From: Halomarina litorea
GTDB lineage: Archaea; Halobacteriota; Halobacteria; Halobacteriales; Haloarculaceae
DNA length: 64,000 bases
NCBI RefSeq assembly: GCF_024227715.1
Contig: NZ_CP100450.1
Span: 1-64,000, forward strand
Direction: 5' to 3'
Position numbers and translations under genes: made by a program. The notes beneath the pieces are model-generated. The model searched no databases. It saw only the letters and a program-made list of their open reading frames with translations, and was not told the origin of the DNA. The stretch's first letter is position 1, and every line of letters begins with the position of its first letter. Below are positions 59,506 to 64,000 of this stretch, in pieces.

Positions 59506-60378
59506 TTACCAGAACTTGAGGTTTCGTTTGATGGCCTCGCGTTTCATCTCCTGGATCTCTTCGGTGATCGGGATGTCTTTCGGACAGACCGTGGTACACG
59601 AAAACTGCGTGTGGCACTGCCAGACGCCGTGTTCTTTCTCGAGGAGTTCCAGCCGGCGTTCCTGGGCATCGGGCCCCTCGCGTTCGTCCATGTAGAACCG
59701 ATACCCCTTGACGATCGCCGCCGGTCCGATGTACTCGTCGTCGGTCTGGGCCGGATTACACGACGACGTACAACAACCACACTGGATGCATCGAGAGGCT
59801 AGCTTGATCTGCACGCGGTTCTCGGGCGACTGCCGCTGCTCTTCTAGCTCACCGGAGGGGAGGTCGTCGGGCTGGAAGTACGGTTCGACGGCCTCCATCC
59901 GTTCGTAAAAGTGGTCCATGTCGACGACGAGGTCCTTGATGACCGGCTGGTGAGGCAGCGGTTCGACGCGAATCGGTTCGTCGAGATCCGAAATCTGCGT
60001 CTGACAGCCCAGTCGCTGCCGTCCGTTGATGAAGAACCCGTCACTGCCACAGACGGCCATGCGACAGGAATGGCGGAACGTAAGCGACGAGTCGTAGTGG
60101 TCGCGCGCGTAGATGAGCGCATCGAGGACGGTCATTCCCCGTTCGTAGGGGACGGCAAAATCGTCGAATCGGGGGTCCCGTTTGGCCTCGACATCGGGGT
60201 CATACCGAAACACTTCGAGCTGGATCGTGTCAGTGTCGGCATCGGCAGCCCGCTCGCCATCGGCCTGTGACTGAACAGCCATCGCCCTTTCGCGTTTCCG
60301 CTCAAGCCGTCGCTGCTGGGGTGTCTCTTCGTCGGCAGATTCAGGTTCCGTTGGAGTTGATGGCCGTTGGGAGCTCAT
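59506..60378 (-). CDS. succinate dehydrogenase iron-sulfur-type protein (SdhB/FrdB-like), orphan
   Basis: A 290-residue protein with all SdhB motifs: [2Fe-2S] SCRMAVCGSDG...C, [4Fe-4S] CIQCGCCTSSC and CHTQFSCTTVCPKDI. The N-terminal 50 residues are acidic and extra. No SdhA, C or D gene is nearby, so it is either an orphan paralogue used as an electron carrier for the NO/nitrite enzymes or a second Sdh subunit for a chromosomal complex. The stop of the cupin gene overlaps its start by 4 bases. Confidence 0.88.
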   Translation of the reverse strand: MSSQRPSTPTEPESADEETPQQRRLERKRERAMAVQSQADGERAADADTDTIQLEVFRYDPDVEAKRDPRFDDFAVPYERGMTVLDALIYARDHYDSSLTFRHSCRMAVCGSDGFFINGRQRLGCQTQISDLDEPIRVEPLPHQPVIKDLVVDMDHFYERMEAVEPYFQPDDLPSGELEEQRQSPENRVQIKLASRCIQCGCCTSSCNPAQTDDEYIGPAAIVKGYRFYMDEREGPDAQERRLELLEKEHGVWQCHTQFSCTTVCPKDIPITEEIQEMKREAIKRNLKFW

Positions 60379-60704
60379 AGGCCCCCTTCTGAAGAGTCAG
60401 GACCCTCTCGTTTCGCAGCGAGAACGAGCAACGCGGTACTGTCCGCCTTTGCAACCGGAGAGATGTCCTGTGCTCCATCGAAATGAACTACATCGCCCTG
60501 AGTCACGTGGTACGGCTCCCCATCGAGTCTGAGTTCGAGGCTGCCAGAGATGAGGTAGAGCACGATTTCTCGATCCGGATGCGCATGCGGCTCGACATTC
60601 TCACCCTCGGAGAGGGTTAATCGGATCGTCTTCGGTTCCTCGCTGGGAAAGGCGTTCGCGTGTGGTTCCCCTTCGAGTTCCGGTAGCGATTTGATGTGGA
60701 CCAT
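60375..60704 (-). CDS. small cupin protein
   Basis: A 109-residue single-domain cupin: PHAHPDREIVLYLISG (metal-binding His/Glu) and VTQGDVVHFDGAQD fit the two cupin motifs. It overlaps the SdhB-like gene by 4 bases, so they are co-translated. Function unknown; small cupins sense or bind metals or small ligands. Confidence 0.82.
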   Translation of the reverse strand: MVHIKSLPELEGEPHANAFPSEEPKTIRLTLSEGENVEPHAHPDREIVLYLISGSLELRLDGEPYHVTQGDVVHFDGAQDISPVAKADSTALLVLAAKREGPDSSEGGL

Positions 60705-60768
60705 AGTGTTCGAATCGATGAGTGGACGGATTCACAGCCTGTCGGTGCCGTTCGCTGCGTTCGTGACG

Positions 60769-61095
60769 TTATTCGATGTGAGCGCGGACGACGTGGCCCC
60801 CACAGCCGCACTGTTCGACATACTCCCAGCGGACGTCCTCCTCCCCGAATCGTTTACTGAGAGCGTCATAGAGGTACGTCTCCGGATGGCCATGCGCTTC
60901 GTGGGTGACGAGATTGACGTGGTGACCGCTGGTCGTGTGTTCGATGGCCTCAATCGCGTGTCGTTTGAGCAGAGAACGATCGTCGGCGTATTGTGGTTTC
61001 TCGAGATTCGCCGACCACGAGTTGTCGTGAGTACGGTCAGTGACGGGTTCCGTCTCGCCGTGGCCGTGATCGTGATCGTGTGAGTCCGTTGCCAT
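60769..61095 (-). CDS. CGCGG-family RiPP-type precursor protein (copy 2)
   Basis: A 108-residue protein from ATG 61095. A His-rich start (SHDHDHGHGE) precedes NSWSANLEKPQYADD, YLYDALSKRFGEEDVRWEYV and the VEQCGCGGHVVRAHIE end. It aligns with copy 1 across its whole length apart from the His-rich leader, which could bind metal. It is upstream of the cupin/SdhB-like operon. Two precursors on the edges of one cluster suggest related but distinct roles. Confidence 0.8.
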   Translation of the reverse strand: MATDSHDHDHGHGETEPVTDRTHDNSWSANLEKPQYADDRSLLKRHAIEAIEHTTSGHHVNLVTHEAHGHPETYLYDALSKRFGEEDVRWEYVEQCGCGGHVVRAHIE

Positions 61096-61285
61096 ACCTG
61101 GCTGTAGGCCCGCTGTTATCAAAAGACGTTGGGTGCAGAATCTCCTGCTAGACGATGTCTTGAAGGAATTCGTATGGTGGGTATCGGTATTCCGCTGATT
61201 CTGTGGGGCTAACTCCTCTCAACGTTAGCTTTGGAACGCTGACGTCGCTCTTGGTATCAACGAATCGCGCGGCTACTGCTTCTTG

Positions 61286-61328
61286 ATTAACCAACAACCG
61301 CGTCAGTTCCCGTTCGGTGTTGGTTAAT
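61286..61328. promoter_or_regulatory. 43-bp inverted repeat, copy 2 (TTAACCAAC type)
   Basis: ATTAACCAACA (61286-61296) and TGTTGGTTAAT (61318-61328) are exact 11-bp arms around a 21-base spacer, the same geometry as copy 1 at 28379. The spacer ends CCCGTTCGG here and CCCGACGG there. It precedes the 61393 gene and marks the return of the backbone. Contents of 61096-61392: this and a hairpin. Confidence 0.65.
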
Positions 61329-61345
61329 GCTGGAACGTCTATCGT

Positions 61346-61367
61346 GCCCCGGGGAGCCCTGCGGGGC
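61346..61367 (+). repeat. hairpin-family copy 14, degenerate (before the 61393 gene)
   Basis: GCCCC (61346-61350) pairs with GGGGC (61363-61367); loop GGGGAGCCCTGC. No T run; the loop core is altered. The ATG is 25 bases on. Confidence 0.5.
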
Positions 61368-61392
61368 GACGGAATCCCGCAGGAGACTCCTC

Positions 61393-62403
61393 ATGGCCAT
61401 TCACGACAGCGCAGACCCAGTTAGCAACAGTACTACTGAGACACACTCTGACGCCCGGCAAGCGGCGTACGTGGCGTTCCTCCATCGGGTTCCGTTTGCG
61501 ATCGATGCGCTGACCCTCGGCTTCCTCCCTGGGTTTCGCGAGGATTGCACGTATCAGCAGTTGCAATTCGATACCCTCGAGTGCCCGGTCGGAATGCTCG
61601 ATAACGATTTTCGAAATCCCGATCTTGATCGGTACGTCAATCGGGCGCTCGAGTACGAGCCCGACGTGGGTATCATCGGTGACGCCTACGACGCTGCAGA
61701 AGCACAGTCGTACGTCGCTAAGATTCGAGAAGTCCAGAAGAGACTGCCCGAGACGGAGTTCATTATCGTCCCAAAATGCCGGGCCGCCATCGAGGCAATT
61801 CCCGACGATATCGTGCTCGGCTACTCGCGAGGGTATGCGGACAGACTTGCACACGAGTTCTCCGACCCCGTCGATTGGCGGGGCCGTCGCGTCCACATCC
61901 TTGGTGGCAGTCCACCCAAGCAACTCGAAGTCGTGGAGCAGCTCACCCAACCAACGCTGACGGGTGACCCGCCGGCCGACATCGTCGGCCTCGACTGGAA
62001 TGGTCTGCATCGCGGGGCGCAGTTCGGCGAGTTCTGGACGGCCGACGGTTGGGACGACAGTGGTCGCGACGCCGACCACGTCACGGTCCGGAAGACGGTC
62101 CGGCATAGTCTCAGCCGGCTCAAAGAATTCTGGCAGGACCACGGCGTCTGGCCCGATTCGACACCCCAGGCGGACGAGACCGAACTCACCTATTCCGGGC
62201 CCACGCCAGGCGATATCGAGAGCGCGGCGTGTACCGAGTGCCGCGCGAATGTGTGGACGACCGATCGTGGCCCGTACGTCGCCGAGTACGACACGGGAGC
62301 GGTCTGTGGGTACTGCTGCTATGAGTGCTACTTCTCGCACCGGCATCGGAACAACCTTGAGGAGATTGCTGGCGATCGGAGCGTCTATCTCCCGCCTGCG
62401 TGA
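61393..62403 (+). CDS. DUF6610-like protein with TGT-like barrel features
   Basis: A 336-residue protein from the ATG at 61393 that resembles the haloarchaeal DUF6610 family as I recall it. The GIIGDAYDAAEAQSYV, FIIVPKCRAAIEAIPDDIVL and RVHILGGSPPKQLEVVEQL segments, the last with a DIVGLDWN step, recall the barrel of tRNA-guanine transglycosylases and the phage DpdA proteins that swap bases in DNA. A Cys-rich end (CTECRAN...CGYCCYEC) could bind zinc. A role in DNA or tRNA modification is a hypothesis. Confidence 0.55.
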   Translation: MAIHDSADPVSNSTTETHSDARQAAYVAFLHRVPFAIDALTLGFLPGFREDCTYQQLQFDTLECPVGMLDNDFRNPDLDRYVNRALEYEPDVGIIGDAYDAAEAQSYVAKIREVQKRLPETEFIIVPKCRAAIEAIPDDIVLGYSRGYADRLAHEFSDPVDWRGRRVHILGGSPPKQLEVVEQLTQPTLTGDPPADIVGLDWNGLHRGAQFGEFWTADGWDDSGRDADHVTVRKTVRHSLSRLKEFWQDHGVWPDSTPQADETELTYSGPTPGDIESAACTECRANVWTTDRGPYVAEYDTGAVCGYCCYECYFSHRHRNNLEEIAGDRSVYLPPA

Positions 62404-62414
62404 CGCCGCGTCCT

Positions 62415-62448
62415 GTTTTTCGCGCCCTCCGGAGAGGACGAGGGCGTG
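62415..62448 (+). repeat. hairpin-family copy 15 (before the 62468 gene)
   Basis: TTTTT, then CGCGCCCTC (62421-62429) pairing with GAGGGCGTG (62440-62448), including one G-T; loop CGGAGAGGAC of 10 bases. The start is 19 bases on. Confidence 0.75.
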
Positions 62449-62467
62449 CTAGATCAGGCCCTTCAAG

Positions 62468-62827
62468 ATGGTGATTTCCGTGAGCCAACAACAGCATTCG
62501 AACGACGTCTCGATCGATGCAATTCCAGTCGACGTAGCGAACAGCCAGTCAACCGGGGTCGAACCAGAAGATGTCCCCGAGGAAATCCGGTCGATTACGC
62601 AGGCGCTCGCGTCCGAGCAGCCGCCGACGAATCCACTTGTCGTCCTGAAGGCCGCTCGCTGGTGGTATATCCACGGAAAGGGCGGCACTGATCCGGTGTT
62701 CCAGTGGGCCATCGAGTGGGCACGCCACCTCGCGACTGACACGCCCAGCGACGTCAACCAGTTCGATTCATTTCTCGACTACCTCGTCACAGTCGGCTTC
62801 GCTGATGAGAAATCCGCCCTCCGGTAA
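62468..62827 (+). CDS. hypothetical plasmid protein of 119 residues
   Basis: Unrecognised. The N-terminal third is acidic and flexible; the rest is helical (LVVLKAARWWYIHGKGG, VFQWAIEWARHLATD). It could be a small DNA-binding or adaptor protein. A GTG at 62480 is an alternative start. It is a hairpin-led single gene; its stop is 16 bases before the T run of the next hairpin. Confidence 0.55.
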   Translation: MVISVSQQQHSNDVSIDAIPVDVANSQSTGVEPEDVPEEIRSITQALASEQPPTNPLVVLKAARWWYIHGKGGTDPVFQWAIEWARHLATDTPSDVNQFDSFLDYLVTVGFADEKSALR

Positions 62828-62840
62828 CCGCCGTCACGGG

Positions 62841-62869
62841 TTTTTTATGCGCCGTCAGGGGTGCGGCGC
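62841..62869 (+). repeat. hairpin-family copy 16 (before the ArdC-like gene)
   Basis: TTTTTT, then GCGCCG (62849-62854) pairing with CGGCGC (62864-62869); loop TCAGGGGTG of 9 bases. The ATG is 44 bases on. Confidence 0.8.
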
Positions 62870-62913
62870 GGGCTGAATCGAAGCGATCGCAGTAAGGCGA
62901 ATTTCAGAACATC

Positions 62914-63840
62914 ATGGCTACGACGAGCGACTCGTCGGCCTCCTTCGAGGAGACCGACACGCGAAAAGACGAGATGCACAGTACGATTGAAGCATGGATC
63001 GACGACCTCATCGACGGCGTCGACGACGCACAGGCCAGCTCGGAGTTCCAAGAGTGGCTCGACGTTCAGAGTCGCTTCCACGACTACTCGCATCGCAACA
63101 CGCTGCTCATCAAACTCCAGTGTCCCGAGGCAACGAAGGTCGCAGGCTTCAACACCTGGCGGAATGAGTTCGACCGGCACGTCCAGGAGGGCGAACAGGC
63201 AATCTGGATCTGGGCACCGATCATCACGAAGCACTGCCCCGAATGCGAGAATTCGCCGAGCTACCACGAGCAATGTGACTGTGAGTACGACGAGACACCA
63301 CCCGAGGAGTGGTCGAAAGGGCTGGTCGGGTTCAAACCCACTGCTGTGTTCGATATCTCGCAGACCGAGGGAGAGCCGCTTCCCGAGCTGGAGACCGAGG
63401 CGACTGGTGACGCTGCCGATCTGGTGCCCGCACTCACAGAGGCTGCGGATGAACTCGGCGTGACGGTTCGAATCGTTGATGCCGACGAGTGGGAGCATGG
63501 CGGCGCGAAAGGCGTCTGCACGCAACGGAGTCTTCACGATCTCACGCCGGTTGTCGAGGCGAAAGCCCGCACGAACCAGGCTGACCTTGCGGTCACGCTA
63601 ATTCACGAGTACGCGCATGCACTGCTCCATTTCGACGTCGACGACGAGGACGAACGGTCGAAGCGCGAAGTCGAAGCGGAAGCCGTCGCATACATCGTGG
63701 GCCGGTATTGCGGCCTTGATACGAGCGGTTCAGCGTTTTATCTCGCCGCGTGGCAAGATGACGAGCCAGAGTCAATCCAAGATCGGTTCGGACGGATTAG
63801 CAGCACCGCAGAGGAGATCATCGACGTGATCGACGGGTAG
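62914..63840 (+). CDS. ardC: ArdC-like antirestriction protein with metalloprotease domain
   Basis: A 308-residue protein with the ArdC architecture. An N-terminal ssDNA-binding domain (residues about 20-120; FQEWLDVQSRFHDYSHRNT, then FNTWRNEF) is followed by a linker with CPECE...CDCE zinc-like cysteines and a metalloprotease-like domain with LIHEYAHALLH (HEXXH at about 230-234) and a downstream EAVAYIVG. ArdC protects incoming single-stranded plasmid DNA. Fits a conjugative element. Confidence 0.82.
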   Translation: MATTSDSSASFEETDTRKDEMHSTIEAWIDDLIDGVDDAQASSEFQEWLDVQSRFHDYSHRNTLLIKLQCPEATKVAGFNTWRNEFDRHVQEGEQAIWIWAPIITKHCPECENSPSYHEQCDCEYDETPPEEWSKGLVGFKPTAVFDISQTEGEPLPELETEATGDAADLVPALTEAADELGVTVRIVDADEWEHGGAKGVCTQRSLHDLTPVVEAKARTNQADLAVTLIHEYAHALLHFDVDDEDERSKREVEAEAVAYIVGRYCGLDTSGSAFYLAAWQDDEPESIQDRFGRISSTAEEIIDVIDG

Positions 63841-63883
63841 GTCAGTGTAGCGCGTCGATGAACAGCTCTCCACGTCGCCGTGA

Positions 63884-63915
63884 GTTTCTATTGCGCCGTG
63901 GAAGGGTGGCGGCGC
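63884..63915 (+). repeat. hairpin-family copy 17 (before the 63951 gene)
   Basis: A T-rich stretch (TTTCTATT), then GCGCCG (63893-63898) pairing with CGGCGC (63910-63915); loop TGGAAGGGTGG of 11 bases. The ATG is 35 bases on. Confidence 0.7.
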
Positions 63916-63950
63916 GCGTGATCGTGCGTCGACCGGGATAGAACGAACCC

Positions 63951-64000
63951 ATGACTGGACAGTACCTCACGACGGTTCTCAACGAAGCCCGCCAGACAAT
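63951..64000 (+). CDS. start of a gene cut by the window edge
   Basis: ATG at 63951 opens MTGQYLTTVLNEARQT and runs out of the window. It is the next hairpin-led backbone gene. Too short to assign. Confidence 0.45.
   Translation, partial: MTGQYLTTVLNEARQT

Noticed and set aside
1-64000. CRISPR arrays, tRNA and rRNA genes
   Set aside because: No regularly spaced repeats of 24-37 bases and no T-loop or rRNA signatures were seen on reading both strands; a tRNAscan-SE and CRISPR search would settle it.

Overview
The window is haloarchaeal. Proteins are strongly acidic, coding DNA is GC-rich, and there are two extra TFB-type transcription factors, Tat lipoproteins of halocyanin type, HalOD1 and DUF7344-like small proteins, AT-rich TATA boxes about 26-30 bases before start codons, and many small zinc-ribbon proteins known only from Halobacteria. 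The gene content (conjugation ATPases, plasmid primase, TA pairs, ArdC, TFBs, TnpB, degraded genes) says megaplasmid or large integrated conjugative element rather than core chromosome. No rRNA, tRNA or CRISPR array was seen.

Layout. 1-11.5 kb: one tight operon with an AAA+ ATPase, a two-helix PrgI/VirB3-like protein, a split VirB4 (N-domain protein plus ATPase), a 1400-residue coupling-type ATPase with a zinc finger and a nuclease-like tail, and a PriS/PriL-like primase pair. 11.5-19.9 kb: a non-coding purine-rich stretch, a zinc-ribbon membrane protein, an HD hydrolase, an MBL hydrolase, small DNA-binding and zinc proteins, a wHTH/MazF pair, a GC-rich non-coding repeat and a TnpB-like protein. 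19.9-24.2 kb: two regulator/membrane-protein pairs made by duplication, a PQQ-propeller lipoprotein, and a second copy of the GC-rich repeat. 24.2-37.8 kb: an OB-fold protein, TFB, a TumE-like pair and a string of small accessory genes, broken by a MOSC / PLP enzyme / monooxygenase group and an MFS gene. 37.8-61.1 kb: a foreign block that starts at a junction of two truncated genes. It holds the quinol NO reductase, a gene graveyard with dispersed inverted repeats (42-51 kb), an IS6-family element, and then a denitrification cluster (halocyanins, nirK, multi-helix membrane protein, ferredoxin, SdhB-like protein, cupin) with two CGCGG RiPP-type precursors. 61.3-64 kb: the accessory backbone resumes (DUF6610-like, ArdC).

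The most striking unexplained signal is a family of about 17 hairpins, each preceded by a run of T and placed 5-93 bases before the start codon of a backbone gene. The stems differ from copy to copy but remain complementary, while the loop keeps a Shine-Dalgarno-like core (around AGGAGGxGTG). They are absent from the metabolic insertions, so they mark the backbone. A second unexplained family, in the graveyard, is an 83-bp imperfect inverted repeat with a conserved mismatch and an inner mini-hairpin that separates single small genes, somewhat like integron attC sites. A third is a pair of 43-bp inverted repeats with identical geometry at 28.4 and 61.3 kb.

All family assignments come from reading motifs by eye; no search or folding program was run.
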